Of a DNA stretch of 64,000 bases, positions 34,040 to 43,494 are shown piece after piece. The notes under the pieces were generated by a model. It searched no databases. It was given only the letters and a program-made list of their open reading frames with translations, and was not told the origin of the DNA. The translations under genes and the position numbers were made by a program. Positions within the stretch are counted from its first letter, which is position 1. Every line of letters begins with the position of its first letter. Origin of the DNA: Billgrantia azerbaijanica (GTDB lineage: Bacteria > Pseudomonadota > Gammaproteobacteria > Pseudomonadales > Halomonadaceae); assembly GCA_004551485.1 (NCBI GenBank), contig SBLD01000006.1:213761-277760 (forward strand), read 5' to 3'.

Positions 34040-34741
34040 TCAGGCGAGCCCCTGGCGCTCGAGTACCTCGGTGATGATCGGCACCGGGGTCATCAGGTGT
34101 TCGCGCATCATCGCGGCCGCGCGCTCGGCGTCGCGGGCGAGGATGACCTCGACGAGGGCGGCGTGCTCGCGGCGCTTGCGCGCCAGTGCCTCCTCGGAGA
34201 AGACGGTCTCGCGCAGCCACAGGTGGCGATAGCGCTCCACCTGGTCGAACAGGCTCTGGCGCACCTGCAGCAGGTGGGGCGAGCGGCAGCCGCTGGCGAT
34301 GGCGGTGTGGAAGGCCTTGTGGCGGGTGTCCCAGACGTCGAGCAGTTCGTTCGGGGTATTGACCTCCATGACCTTGGCCAGGGTGTGGGCCTTGGCCAGG
34401 ACCTCCGCCTCCCAGGCATCGTCGCCGCGTTCGATGGCAAGCTCGAGGATCAGGCCCTCGAGCTGGGCACGGGCGTCGTAGAGATCGTTGAGTTCGGCGA
34501 GCGACATCGGTGCCACGCGGTAACCGCGCTGACTGATCGCCACCACCAGCCGCTCGGCCACCAGTTGGGAGAGCGCTTCGCGCAGCGGGCCAATACCCAG
34601 GTCGTAGCGCGCCTTCAGTCGGCTCATCAGCAGCTTCTCGCCGGGCTGGAAGACGCCGCGGATGATGTCGCGCTTCAGCCAGCCGTAGGCGCTGATGCCC
34701 AGGTTCTGGCGCGGGGCGTGCTCCATGGGGATGTCATCCAT
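34040..34741 (-). CDS. GntR/FCD-family regulator (CsiR/GlaR-like)
   Basis: 233 residues from ATG 34741 (MDDIPMEHAPRQN) with AGGAAT upstream; the frame runs further but without homology. N-terminal winged helix about 15-80 (YGWLKRDIIRGVFQPGEKLL, RYDLGIGPLREALSQLVAERLV), then an FCD effector domain (LNDLYDARAQLEGLILELAIERG, later HKAFHTAIASGC and REHAALVEVILARD with metal-ligand His/Asp). The wording is very close to E. coli CsiR/GlaR, which represses glutarate/GABA catabolism. No such genes adjoin it; possible local targets are pxpABC-dctPQM or cysK. Confidence 0.85.
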   Translation of the reverse strand: MDDIPMEHAPRQNLGISAYGWLKRDIIRGVFQPGEKLLMSRLKARYDLGIGPLREALSQLVAERLVVAISQRGYRVAPMSLAELNDLYDARAQLEGLILELAIERGDDAWEAEVLAKAHTLAKVMEVNTPNELLDVWDTRHKAFHTAIASGCRSPHLLQVRQSLFDQVERYRHLWLRETVFSEEALARKRREHAALVEVILARDAERAAAMMREHLMTPVPIITEVLERQGLA

Positions 34742-34833
34742 GTGTCGATATTCCTGGCTTTTGCCGAACAGGATACCCAATCGGTGCGGTTCCGGTAACC
34801 GCCGCGCCGTTACCCGCCCAGGTAGCCGGAGCG

Positions 34834-35811
34834 TCACGGCACCGAGAGCCCCTTGCCGGCCAGCCACTCGCGGTCGAAGAGACGCGAGGCGTAGCGCGAG
34901 CCGCCGTCGCACAGCACGGTGACCACGGTGTGCCCCGGCCCGAGCTGCTCGGCCACCCGCAGCGCCGCCGCCACGTTGATGCCCGACGAGCTGCCGAGGA
35001 AGAGCCCCTCCTCGGCGAGCAGCCGATAGACGGTAGTGACCGCCTGCTGGTCATCGATCTGCAGGGCATCGTCGAGCGGCGTGCCCTCCAGGTTGGCGGT
35101 GACCCGGCTGCTGCCGATGCCCTCGGTGATGGAGTTGGGGCCAAGGACCTCCGGCTCGCCGCTCGTAACGTAGCGGTACAGGGCGCTGCCGGTGGGGTCG
35201 GCGAGCACGCAGTGGACGCTGTCGCGCTGCTCCTTGAGGTAGCGCGCCACCCCCGCCAGGGTGCCGCCGGTGCCGGTGGCGGCGACGAAGGCGTCGAGCC
35301 GGCCGCCGGTCTGCTGCCACAGTTCGGGGCCGGTGGTCTCGTAATGCGCCTGGCGGTTGGCCAGGTTGTCGAACTGGTTGGCCCAGATGGCGTTGTCCAT
35401 CTCCGCGGCCAGGCGCTGGGCGACCTTCTGGTAGTTGTTGGGGTCGCGGTAGGGGGCCGCGGGCACCGTGTGCACCTCGGCTCCAAGGGTGCGCAGCAGG
35501 TCGATCTTCTCGCGGGTCTGGGTTTCGGGAATGACGATCACGCAGCGATAGCCACGGGCGTGGCAGATGTGCGCCAGGCCGATGCCGGTGTTGCCGGCGG
35601 TGCCCTCCACCACGGTGCCGCCGGGGCGCAGGTCGCCGCGGCGTTCGGCGTCGAGGATGATGTAGAGGGCCGCGCGGTCCTTGACCGACCCGCCCGGGTT
35701 CATGAATTCCGCCTTGCCGAGGATCTCGCAGCCGCTGGCGCGGCACAGGCTCGGCAGCCGGATCAACGGGGTGGCGCCGATCGCGCCGACGAATCCTTCC
35801 GCGATGTTCAT
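34834..35811 (-). CDS. cysK: Cysteine synthase family PLP enzyme
   Basis: Fold-type II PLP enzyme, probably O-acetylserine sulfhydrylase. 325 residues from ATG 35811. PLP Lys44 in NPGGSVKDRA; PLP-phosphate loop GTGGTLAGVARYL; Asn-loop EGTAGNTGIGLA, with Ala where CysK has Ser (TSGNT), a variant I recall from a separate CysK-like subclass. C-terminal GSSSGINVAAAL. No CBS regulatory domain. Lies 86 nt downstream of the SulP permease on the same strand, linking sulfate import to cysteine formation. Substrate could differ from classical CysK because of the loop change. Confidence 0.82.
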   Translation of the reverse strand: MNIAEGFVGAIGATPLIRLPSLCRASGCEILGKAEFMNPGGSVKDRAALYIILDAERRGDLRPGGTVVEGTAGNTGIGLAHICHARGYRCVIVIPETQTREKIDLLRTLGAEVHTVPAAPYRDPNNYQKVAQRLAAEMDNAIWANQFDNLANRQAHYETTGPELWQQTGGRLDAFVAATGTGGTLAGVARYLKEQRDSVHCVLADPTGSALYRYVTSGEPEVLGPNSITEGIGSSRVTANLEGTPLDDALQIDDQQAVTTVYRLLAEEGLFLGSSSGINVAAALRVAEQLGPGHTVVTVLCDGGSRYASRLFDREWLAGKGLSVP

Positions 35812-35896
35812 GGTGCTTGCCTCGTGGCGGGGTGGGCCATCGTCATCGGCTGTCCCTACCAGCATAGGAGTTCACGTTGCGGCCGGTGAAGGTGCG

Positions 35897-37609
35897 TCAC
35901 TCCGTCTCGCGGGCCAGCTCGCGCCACGCAGCGTAGGTGCTCAGGAAGACGCGGCCGGTCATGTCGTCGAGGAAGTCGCTGCGCTTGAGCTGGTCCATCA
36001 CCGGCCCCTTGACCTCGGCCAGGTGCAGAGTGACGCCGGAATCCTTGAGGCGGGCGTTGATGGCGTCGAGGCTCTCCAGCGCCGAAGCGTCGATCAGGTT
36101 CACCGCCGAGCAGATCAGCACCAGGTGCTCGAGTTCCGGGTGAGTGGTGACCAGGTCGTAGGCGGTGTCCTCCAGGTAGCGGGCATTGGCGAAGTAGAGG
36201 CTCTCGTCGATGCGCAGCAGTGCCACGTGGCGCACCGTCTCGGTGTCGTGGCGCACCATGTTGCGAAAGTGCTCGGTACCCGGGATGCGTCCCACCAGGG
36301 CGCTGTGCGGGCGACTCGTGCGGTACAGGAACAGGGCGACGGAGAGCGTCACGCCACCGAGGATGCCCGCCTCGACGCCCTCCACCAGGGTCAGCACGAT
36401 GGTCACCGCCATGGCCGAGAAATCGCTGCGCGAGTAGCGCCACGTCTGGCGGATCATCGGCAGGTCGACGAGGGTCAGGCTGGCGACGGTGATGGTGGCG
36501 GCGAGGGTGGCGATCGGCAGGTGGTAGAGCAGTGGGGTCAGCAGCAGCGTGACCAGGGCGATGCCCACGGCCGCGAAGAGCCCCGCCATGGGGGTGCGGG
36601 CCCCGGCGTCGTAGTTGATCACGGTGCGTGACAGTCCCCCGGTGACCGGCATGCCAGCGGACAAGGCGGCGGCCAGGTTGGCGCCGCCCAGGCCGACCAG
36701 CTCCTGGTTGGGCGAGATGCGCTCGCGCCGCCGGGCGCCCAGCATCTGCCCCATGGAGACGGACTCGACGAAGCCCACCACGCTGATCAGGAACGCCGGC
36801 ACCAGCAGGTTCCGCCACAGCGCCGGCTCGAAGCCGGGCAGCGTCAGCGGCGGCAGGCCGCGCGGGATCTCGCCGATCACGGCCACCCCCTGGGCGGCGA
36901 GATCGAAGCGCCAGGTGAGCCAGGTGGTGGCCGCCACGGCCGCTATCGGACCGGCGCGGGTCAGCAGGCCGGCCAGCGGTGTCGGCAGGCCCAGGCGGCG
37001 CAGGCCGCGCACGCCATACAGGCGCAGCAGCACGAGGAAGGCGAGGCTGCCGATGCCCAGCGCCAGCGTCGGGCCGTGCACCCCGGGCAGATCGGCTGCC
37101 AGCTCGCCCAGGCGCGGCAGCAGCGTGTGGGCCTCGAGATCGAGCCCCAGCAGGTGCCCGGCCTGGTTGGCGGCGATCAGGAGGCCGGAGGCGGAGAGGA
37201 AGCCGCCGATCACCGGGTGGCTGAGGAAATTGGCCAGAAAGCCCATGCGCAACAGCCCCATGACGATGAGCATCAGCCCCGAGAGCAGCGAGAGGACCAG
37301 CGCCGCCTCCAGGTAGGCGGGGGTGCCGGGCGTGGCGACGCCGGAGAGCGCCGCGCCCGTCATCAGGGCGATGATCGCCACCGGCCCCACTGCCAGGGTG
37401 CGGCTGGTGCCGAGCAGGGCATAGGCGAGCAGCGGCAGCAGGCTGGCGTAGAGCCCCACCACCGCCGGCAGGCCGGCGAGGATGGCGTAGGCCAGCGACT
37501 GCGGGATCACCATCACGGTGACGATCACGCCGGCCAGCAGGTCGGCGCCGCACAGGCGACGGTTGTAGTGGGGCAGCCAGCTCAGGATGGGCAGGTAGCG
37601 TTTGAGCAT
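35897..37609 (-). CDS. SulP family anion (sulfate) permease with STAS domain
   Basis: 570 residues. About 14 membrane segments: MLKRYLPILSWLPHY start, GADLLAGVIVTVMVIPQSLAYA (family signature, in two parts), PVIGGFLSASGLLIA, and GGLSRTVINYDAGARTP. The C-terminal STAS domain (about 440-560) has HVALLRIDESLYFANARYLE and LVLICSAVNLIDASALESL with the Ser of anti-sigma-like proteins. SulP proteins carry sulfate, bicarbonate or other anions; the neighbouring cysteine synthase favours sulfate. Minus strand, divergent from metY. Confidence 0.9.
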   Translation of the reverse strand: MLKRYLPILSWLPHYNRRLCGADLLAGVIVTVMVIPQSLAYAILAGLPAVVGLYASLLPLLAYALLGTSRTLAVGPVAIIALMTGAALSGVATPGTPAYLEAALVLSLLSGLMLIVMGLLRMGFLANFLSHPVIGGFLSASGLLIAANQAGHLLGLDLEAHTLLPRLGELAADLPGVHGPTLALGIGSLAFLVLLRLYGVRGLRRLGLPTPLAGLLTRAGPIAAVAATTWLTWRFDLAAQGVAVIGEIPRGLPPLTLPGFEPALWRNLLVPAFLISVVGFVESVSMGQMLGARRRERISPNQELVGLGGANLAAALSAGMPVTGGLSRTVINYDAGARTPMAGLFAAVGIALVTLLLTPLLYHLPIATLAATITVASLTLVDLPMIRQTWRYSRSDFSAMAVTIVLTLVEGVEAGILGGVTLSVALFLYRTSRPHSALVGRIPGTEHFRNMVRHDTETVRHVALLRIDESLYFANARYLEDTAYDLVTTHPELEHLVLICSAVNLIDASALESLDAINARLKDSGVTLHLAEVKGPVMDQLKRSDFLDDMTGRVFLSTYAAWRELARETE

Positions 37610-37737
37610 CCGGTCAGGTCGCTTCGGCGAGGAGTGTGTCCCTACGGGCGGCGCAAGCGTACCAGACTAAACGATATTGGTGCCGGGGTTGAGACTTGGA
37701 TAGCATCGCAGCGGGACAGACCAATTAAGGAAATCGC

Positions 37738-39012
37738 ATGAGACCCGAGACCATCGCCCTGCACCACGGCTACGCACCGGACGACCAGCACGCCGTGGCG
37801 GTGCCGATCCACCAGACCACGTCCTTTGCCTTCGACAGCGCCCAGCATGCGGCGGACCTCTTCGACCTGAAGGTCGAGGGCAACATCTACTCGCGCATCA
37901 TGAATCCCACCTGCGCGGTGCTCGAGCAGCGCATCGCTGCCCTGGAGGGCGGCATCGCCGGGCTTGCCGTGGCCTCGGGCATGGCGGCGATCACCTATGC
38001 CATCCAGACCATCGCCGAGGCGGGCGACAACATCGTCTCGATCAGCGAGCTCTATGGCGGCACCTACAACCTCTTCGCCCACACCCTTCCGCGCCAGGGC
38101 ATCGAGGTGCGTTTCGTCGACAAGGACGACATGGCCGGCATCGAGGCATGCATCGACGCGCGCACCAAGGCGGTATTCTGCGAGAGCGTCGGCAACCCCT
38201 CCGGCAGCGTCGTCGACATGGCGCGCCTGGCCGAGGTCGCACATCGCCACGGGGTGCCGGTGATCGTCGACAACACCGTGCCCACGCCCTTCCTGTGGCG
38301 CCCCATCGAGCACGGTGCCGACATCGTCATCCACTCCGCCACCAAGTACATCGGCGGCCACGGCACCACCGTGGGCGGGGTGATCGTCGATTCCGGCAAG
38401 TTCCCCTGGGCCGACCATGCCGAGCGCTTCCCGCTGCTCAACGAGCCGGACGTCTCCTACCATGGCGTCTGCTACACGCGCGACCTGGGCGAGGCCGCCT
38501 TCATCGGCCGCGCGCGGGTGGTGCCGCTGCGCAACATGGGAGCGGCGCTCTCCGCGCAGTCCGCCTGGAACCTGCTGCAGGGGCTGGAGACGCTGGCGCT
38601 GCGCATCGAGCGGATCTGCGACAATGCCCGTCGCGTCGCCGACTACCTGGATGGCCATCCGCAGGTGAGCTGGGTGCAGTACGCCGGCCTGCCGAGCCAC
38701 AAGGACTACGCCCTGGCCGAGCGCTACATGGGCGGGCGCGCCTCCGGCATCCTCAGTTTCGGCATCCGCGGCGGTCGCGAGGCCGGCGCCCGCTTCTACG
38801 ATGCGCTGGGCATGATCCTGCGCCTGGTCAACATCGGCGATGCCAAGACCTGCTCGTCGATCCCCGCTGCAACCACCCACCGCCAGCTCAGCGACCAGGA
38901 GCTCGAGGCCGCCGGCGTCACGCCGGACATGGTGCGCCTGTCGATCGGCATCGAGCACATCGACGACATCCTCGCCGACCTCGACCAGGCGTTGGCGGCC
39001 AGCCAGGGGTGA
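37738..39012 (+). CDS. metY: O-acetylhomoserine sulfhydrylase (aminocarboxypropyltransferase)
   Basis: PLP enzyme of the Cys/Met gamma-family making homocysteine from O-acetylhomoserine and sulfide. 424 residues, the length of MetY rather than MetB/MetZ (about 390-400). Seen: HHGYAPDDQHAVAVPIHQTTSF, YSRIMNPTCAVLEQRIAALEGG, PLP Lys in HSATKYIGGHGT, and TTHRQLSDQELEAAGVTPDMVRLS near the end. Ribosome site TAAGGAAA. Divergent from SulP-cysK. Supplies homocysteine and thus methionine for SAM, connecting to the betaine locus. Confidence 0.94.
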   Translation: MRPETIALHHGYAPDDQHAVAVPIHQTTSFAFDSAQHAADLFDLKVEGNIYSRIMNPTCAVLEQRIAALEGGIAGLAVASGMAAITYAIQTIAEAGDNIVSISELYGGTYNLFAHTLPRQGIEVRFVDKDDMAGIEACIDARTKAVFCESVGNPSGSVVDMARLAEVAHRHGVPVIVDNTVPTPFLWRPIEHGADIVIHSATKYIGGHGTTVGGVIVDSGKFPWADHAERFPLLNEPDVSYHGVCYTRDLGEAAFIGRARVVPLRNMGAALSAQSAWNLLQGLETLALRIERICDNARRVADYLDGHPQVSWVQYAGLPSHKDYALAERYMGGRASGILSFGIRGGREAGARFYDALGMILRLVNIGDAKTCSSIPAATTHRQLSDQELEAAGVTPDMVRLSIGIEHIDDILADLDQALAASQG

Positions 39013-39227
39013 TCGTCGGCGCCCCGCCTGCCAGGGCCCCATGGCGGGCATCGCGGCGGGTGGGGTTTCGTCGACCCAAGAGGAGATCTATCGGCGGTCG
39101 CTACAAAAGCTGAATGGCGCTTTGGTATGACAGGCGAAAGTGTTAGAGGGCATGCGCTGCCAACACGGTAAGCTGCCTTCATATAGACATCAAATCTTCA
39201 CATCGACAACAAAAGAGACACTGTCAT

Positions 39228-40820
39228 ATGCGCATTCTGATCATGCTGGCAGGTCTGGCGCTGCTGGGTGTCGGCCTGTCGATTCCCGTCATCACGGGAA
39301 ACGTCGCCTGGGGTCTCGCCGCACTGGTATTGGGCCTTGCCGCCGGGGGGCTGCTGTCGCTGTCCGGCGTGATGGGAGTATTCGCCGCCGATGCCGAGCG
39401 GCTGGCCAACGGCCGGGTTGGCGCCTGGTTGCCGCCGACCCGTGACTATCTCTCCCTGCGCCGCATGGCGCACGGCCTCATCGATCAGGCCAGCAGTACC
39501 GCCATCGCCTCGGCGGAGGTCTCGCACCATGCCGACCAGATGGACCAGCGCCTGGATCGCCAGGAGACCATCGTGCGCGAGGCCTCCTCCAGCATGGCCG
39601 CCATCACCTCGGCCATCGAGCAGGTAGCGGCGAGCGCCGGCAACGTGGCAAGCCTGGCGAGTCACTCCCGCGATGCCAGCCACGTCAGCCGTGAATCCCT
39701 CGACCAGGTGATCACCGAGATGCAGGCACTCGCCGAGCGTTCCGAGGAGGCCCTGGAACTGCTCAACATGCTGGGCGAGAAGGCCGACAGCGTGCGCCAC
39801 GTGACGTCGCTGATCGAGGAGATCGCCGAGCAGACCAACCTGCTCTCGCTCAATGCCTCCATCGAGGCCGCACGGGCCGGCGAGCACGGTCGCGGCTTCG
39901 CCGTGGTGGCCGGCGAGGTGCGCGAGCTGGCCGGCCGTACCTCCGACGCCACGCGCAACGTCGAGGCGCTGGTTGGCGACATCGGCGACAGCAGCCACCG
40001 CGTCGTCGACACCATCGGCCATCTCATGCAGCGGGTCGGCGAGCGTGCCACGGAGATGGGCAAGGTCGGCGAGCAGCTCGCCGAGATGACCGGCGACTTC
40101 GACCAGGTGGAGAGCGAGATCCGCTCCATCGCCGAGGCCATGGACGACACCAACCGCCACACCCAGCGCGTCGCCGGCACGCTCTCTACGCTGGAGAACG
40201 AGACGGAGCAGGGCAATCACGACATGCACGAGCTCGCCCGACAGGCGCGGGCCCTCATGGAGGCGGCCGAGGGCGTCGACGGCGCCCTGGCGCAGCAACG
40301 CCTGGAAGGGCGCCACCAGCAGGCACTGGCCGCCGCGCGTGCTGCCGCCGCGAGGGTCGGCAAGCTGCTCGAGGCCGGCATCAAGCGCGGCGAACTCGAA
40401 GAGCGCGGCCTGTTCGAGCCCGAGTACCTCCCCGTGCCCGGCACCAACCCCGTGCAGTACCGCACCGACTTCGACGAGTACACCGATCGCCATTTCCCCG
40501 ACGTGCAGGAGCCGCTGCTCAGCTCGCTCGGCCTCGCCTACGCGATCAGCACCGACCGCAAGGGCTACGTGCCGACGCACAACCGCCACGTCAGCGAGCC
40601 GCCGAACGGCGACTACGAGCACGACCTCAAGCTGAGCCGCAGCAAGCGCATCTACGACGATCCCACCGGCAGCCGCTGCGGTACCCACCAGGAGCCGTTG
40701 CTGCTGCAGACCTACAAGCGGGACACCGGCGAGATCATGCACGACCTCTCCGTGCCGGTCTTCGTCAACGGCAAGCACTGGGGCGGTTTCCGCGTCGGCT
40801 ACAAGCCCGAGGTGGCCTGA
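39228..40820 (+). CDS. Methyl-accepting chemotaxis protein with C-terminal sensor domain
   Basis: 530 residues. Two N-terminal membrane segments close together (about 2-25 and 27-50) leave almost no periplasmic loop, so sensing is not periplasmic. The signalling hairpin tip is [24 protein letters not shown] (in two parts, nt 39815-39886) followed by [18 protein letters not shown]. After it comes a C-terminal domain (about 385-530) with [53 protein letters not shown] and [11 protein letters not shown], a segment I recall from other proteobacterial receptors. It probably senses a cytosolic or redox cue. Confidence 0.88.
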   Translation: MRILIMLAGLALLGVGLSIPVITGNVAWGLAALVLGLAAGGLLSLSGVMGVFAADAERLANGRVGAWLPPTRDYLSLRRMAHGLIDQASSTAIASAEVSHHADQMDQRLDRQETIVREASSSMAAITSAIEQVAASAGNVASLASHSRDASHVSRESLDQVITEMQALAERSEEALELLNMLGEKADSVRHVTSLIEEIAEQTNLLSLNASIEAARAGEHGRGFAVVAGEVRELAGRTSDATRNVEALVGDIGDSSHRVVDTIGHLMQRVGERATEMGKVGEQLAEMTGDFDQVESEIRSIAEAMDDTNRHTQRVAGTLSTLENETEQGNHDMHELARQARALMEAAEGVDGALAQQRLEGRHQQALAAARAAAARVGKLLEAGIKRGELEERGLFEPEYLPVPGTNPVQYRTDFDEYTDRHFPDVQEPLLSSLGLAYAISTDRKGYVPTHNRHVSEPPNGDYEHDLKLSRSKRIYDDPTGSRCGTHQEPLLLQTYKRDTGEIMHDLSVPVFVNGKHWGGFRVGYKPEVA

Positions 40821-40860
40821 GCGCATCGACCAGGCGAAGATCCCCCGGGAGGCGCCTTTC

Positions 40861-40885
40861 GAGCCGGCGGTGACGCGACCGGCTC
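40861..40885. terminator. Hairpin between convergent MCP and rarD
   Basis: GAGCCGG (40861-40867) and CCGGCTC (40879-40885) form a 7-bp stem with an 11-nt loop at the shared 3' ends. No T-run on either strand. Confidence 0.4.
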
Positions 40886-41825
40886 AGCCCGGCTCGCGAT
40901 TGCCGCCGGTCGTCGGGGACGTCGACGGGGAAGGGCGTGGACGCCCCTGCCAGGCCGACCAGGAGTAGAGCGCCAGACTCACCCAGATCAGCGTGAAACT
41001 CGCCAGCAACGTCGGCGCCAACGGCTCGTGGAACACCAGCAGGGCAATGAAGAACTGGATCGTCGGGTTGAGGTACATCAGGAAGCCGAGGGTGGCGAGG
41101 CGCAGGCGGCGTGCCGCCCCGGCGAACGCCAGCAGCGGCAGGGCGGTGATCGCCCCGCTGGCCATCAGCAGCAACGTGGTGCGTGTGCCGCCGAGGAAGT
41201 GCGAGAGCTCCGCCGCGGCGAGCCCGCCGAGCGCGATCAGGCCCAGCGGCAGCAGCAGCAGGGTCTCGACGAAGAGGCCGGAGAGGCCATCCAGCGGTAC
41301 CTGCTTGCGCAGCAGGCCGTAGGTACCGAAGGAGAAGGCGAGCGTCAGGCTGATCCAGGGCAGTTCGCCGAGCAGCACCAGCTGGATGGCGATGGCCGCG
41401 CCGGCGAGCGTCACGGCCACGCCCTGCAGGGCGGCCATGCGCTCGCGCAACACCAGCATGCCGAGGGCCACGTTGACCAGCGGGGTGAGGAAGTAGCCCA
41501 GGCTCGCCTGGAACACCTGTCGCGTCTCCACCGCGTAGATGTAGAGCCCCCAGTTGACGGCGATCAGCAGGGCACAGCCCAGCACCCGGCCCAGCCGGCG
41601 CGGTTCGGCCAGCGCCAGGCGAATCGGCGCCCAGCGTCGCATGAGGGTGATCAGCGCCACCAGGAAGAGGCACGACCAGATGATGCGGTGAATCAGCACC
41701 TCGAAGGCCGGCACACCCTCGAAGAGCGCGAAGAAGAGCGGGAAGCAGCCCCACATCACGTAGGCGGCGAGCCCGAAGGCGACGCCCTGGGCGGCTTCGC
41801 GGTCGGGGGTGGCGGGAACGGACAT
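40884..41825 (-). CDS. rarD: RarD/EamA-type drug/metabolite transporter
   Basis: Ten-helix inner-membrane transporter of the RarD family. 313 residues. Seen: GVAFGLAAYVMWGCFPLFFAL (two stretches), FEVLIHRIIWS, NWGLYIYAVETRQVFQASLGYFLTPLVNV, typical of RarD, and the C-terminal FLMYLNPTIQFFIALLVFHEPL. Substrate unknown (chloramphenicol sensitivity in Pseudomonas gave the name). A low-complexity Pro/Ser/Thr C-terminal tail of about 20 residues follows the last helix. Divergent from the amidase gene. Confidence 0.9.
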   Translation of the reverse strand: MSVPATPDREAAQGVAFGLAAYVMWGCFPLFFALFEGVPAFEVLIHRIIWSCLFLVALITLMRRWAPIRLALAEPRRLGRVLGCALLIAVNWGLYIYAVETRQVFQASLGYFLTPLVNVALGMLVLRERMAALQGVAVTLAGAAIAIQLVLLGELPWISLTLAFSFGTYGLLRKQVPLDGLSGLFVETLLLLPLGLIALGGLAAAELSHFLGGTRTTLLLMASGAITALPLLAFAGAARRLRLATLGFLMYLNPTIQFFIALLVFHEPLAPTLLASFTLIWVSLALYSWSAWQGRPRPSPSTSPTTGGNREPG

Positions 41826-41975
41826 GCCGGGCTCCTGGCAAAAGGCTTAACTTAGCAGGCTATCGGCTTTTCCGCCATGACTACCGGCGGTAATGGCGCC
41901 GGGCGGCTGACGCCTGCCGCACGCTGCGGTACGCTGAGCAAGACTAGAGTGGCCAGCCGCGCAAAGGAACCCGAG

Positions 41976-42791
41976 ATGAGCGATCTGCGTACGACCCTGG
42001 TGCAGTGCGACCTGCGCTGGGAAGACCCGCAAGCCAACTGCCGCATGCTCGAGGAGACGCTGGGCGAGCTGGGCGGCGACGAAACCGACCTGATCGTGTT
42101 GCCCGAGATGTTCGCCACCGGCTTCACCATGAACTCGCGCGCGATGGCCGAGCCCATGGCCGAGAGCCGCACGGTGGCCTGGCTCAGCGACCAGGCGCGG
42201 CGGCGCGGCTGCGTGGTGACCGGCAGCGTCGCCGTGGTGGAAGAGGGCCACTACTACAACCGGCTGATCTGGGCGCGGCCGGACGGCAGCCTCGTCCACT
42301 ACGACAAGCGCCACCTGTTCCGCATGGCCGGCGAGCACGAGCGCTACGCCATGGGCCACGAACGGGTCATCGTCACCCTGAAGGGCTTCCGTATCCTGCT
42401 CAGCGTCTGCTACGACCTGCGCTTCCCGGTGTGGCTGCGCCAGCAACCGGGGCCCGGGGAGCACTTCGAGTACGACGCCCTGCTGTGCGTGGCCAACTGG
42501 CCGGCGCCACGCCGTCATCCGTGGCGCATCCTGCTGCAGGCGCGGGCCATCGAGAATCTCTGCCCGGTGATCGGCGTCAATCGTGTCGGCGAGGACGCCA
42601 AGGGGCTGGGCTATGCCGGTGATTCCATGCTCGTCGACTTCAAGGGCGAACCGCTCATCGACGAGCCGCGCGATCAACCCTTCGTCAGGACCGGTACGCT
42701 GTCGCGGGACGAACTCGACGCCTTCCGCGAGAAGTTCCCCGCCTGGCGCGACGCCGACCACTTCAGCGTGGCCGACGGAGTGGGCTTCTGA
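41976..42791 (+). CDS. yafV: Omega-amidase of the nitrilase superfamily (YafV-like)
   Basis: Carbon-nitrogen hydrolase, probably deamidating 2-oxoglutaramate/2-oxosuccinamate (methionine-salvage side products). 271 residues from ATG 41976 after AAAGGAA; the frame is open upstream to 41877 but without family similarity. Catalytic triad visible: Glu44 (VLPEMFATGF), Lys111 (YDKRHLF), Cys145 (SVCYDLRFPVW). Its TGA overlaps the rsuA ATG, so the two are coupled. Confidence 0.92.
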   Translation: MSDLRTTLVQCDLRWEDPQANCRMLEETLGELGGDETDLIVLPEMFATGFTMNSRAMAEPMAESRTVAWLSDQARRRGCVVTGSVAVVEEGHYYNRLIWARPDGSLVHYDKRHLFRMAGEHERYAMGHERVIVTLKGFRILLSVCYDLRFPVWLRQQPGPGEHFEYDALLCVANWPAPRRHPWRILLQARAIENLCPVIGVNRVGEDAKGLGYAGDSMLVDFKGEPLIDEPRDQPFVRTGTLSRDELDAFREKFPAWRDADHFSVADGVGF

Positions 42792-43492
42792 TGCGCCTCG
42801 ATCGCTTTCTCGCTGAGACTACCGAACTGACGCGCAGCCAGGCGAAGAAGGCCCTTGCCCAGGGCGAGGTCACGCTCGACGGCGAGGTGGTGAAGCAGTC
42901 GGCCCGTCAGGTGGACGAGAGCGCCCACATCAGCTGGCGGGGAGAACCGCTCGCCCTGGTGGGGTTACGCTACGTCATGCTGCACAAGCCCACCGGGGTC
43001 GAGTGCAGCGCGCGGCGCGGCCTCTACCCGCGCGCCGTGGATCTCGTCGACCTCCCCAAGGCCGAGCGGCTGCAGCCGGTGGGGCGGCTCGACGTCGATA
43101 CCTCGGGGCTGCTGCTGCTCACCGACGACGGCCAGTGGGCGCATCGCGTCACGGCCCCGCGACGACGCTGCCCCAAGACCTACCGGGCGAGGCTGGCGCG
43201 CCCCCTGGATGGGGAGGCGCTGATGGCCGCCGTCGAGGCCTTTCGTGAAGGCATCCTGCTGGAGGGCGAGGCGACGCCCACACGGCCTGCCGAGCTGGCT
43301 TCGCTGGGCCCGCACGAGGCGCGTCTGACGATCCACGAGGGGCGCTACCACCAGGTGCGGCGCATGTTCGCCGCCATCGGCAACCACGTGGAGGCGCTGC
43401 ACCGCGAATCGATCGGTGAGCTGACCCTCGATGCCGACCTGGCGCCGGGAGCATGGCGCGAGCTCGCCGTCGAGGAGATTGCGGCCTTCTGA
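42791..43492 (+). CDS. rsuA: 16S rRNA pseudouridine(516) synthase
   Basis: Small-subunit rRNA pseudouridine synthase. 233 residues, E. coli RsuA being 231. N-terminal S4 RNA-binding domain (1-60, MRLDRFLAETTELTRSQAKK), catalytic GRLDVDTSGLLLLTDDG with the essential Asp, and EGRYHQVRRMFAAIGNHV. ATG overlaps the amidase stop (TGATG). Converges with the diguanylate cyclase remnant, 2 nt between stops. Confidence 0.94.
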   Translation: MRLDRFLAETTELTRSQAKKALAQGEVTLDGEVVKQSARQVDESAHISWRGEPLALVGLRYVMLHKPTGVECSARRGLYPRAVDLVDLPKAERLQPVGRLDVDTSGLLLLTDDGQWAHRVTAPRRRCPKTYRARLARPLDGEALMAAVEAFREGILLEGEATPTRPAELASLGPHEARLTIHEGRYHQVRRMFAAIGNHVEALHRESIGELTLDADLAPGAWRELAVEEIAAF

Positions 43493-43494
43493 CC

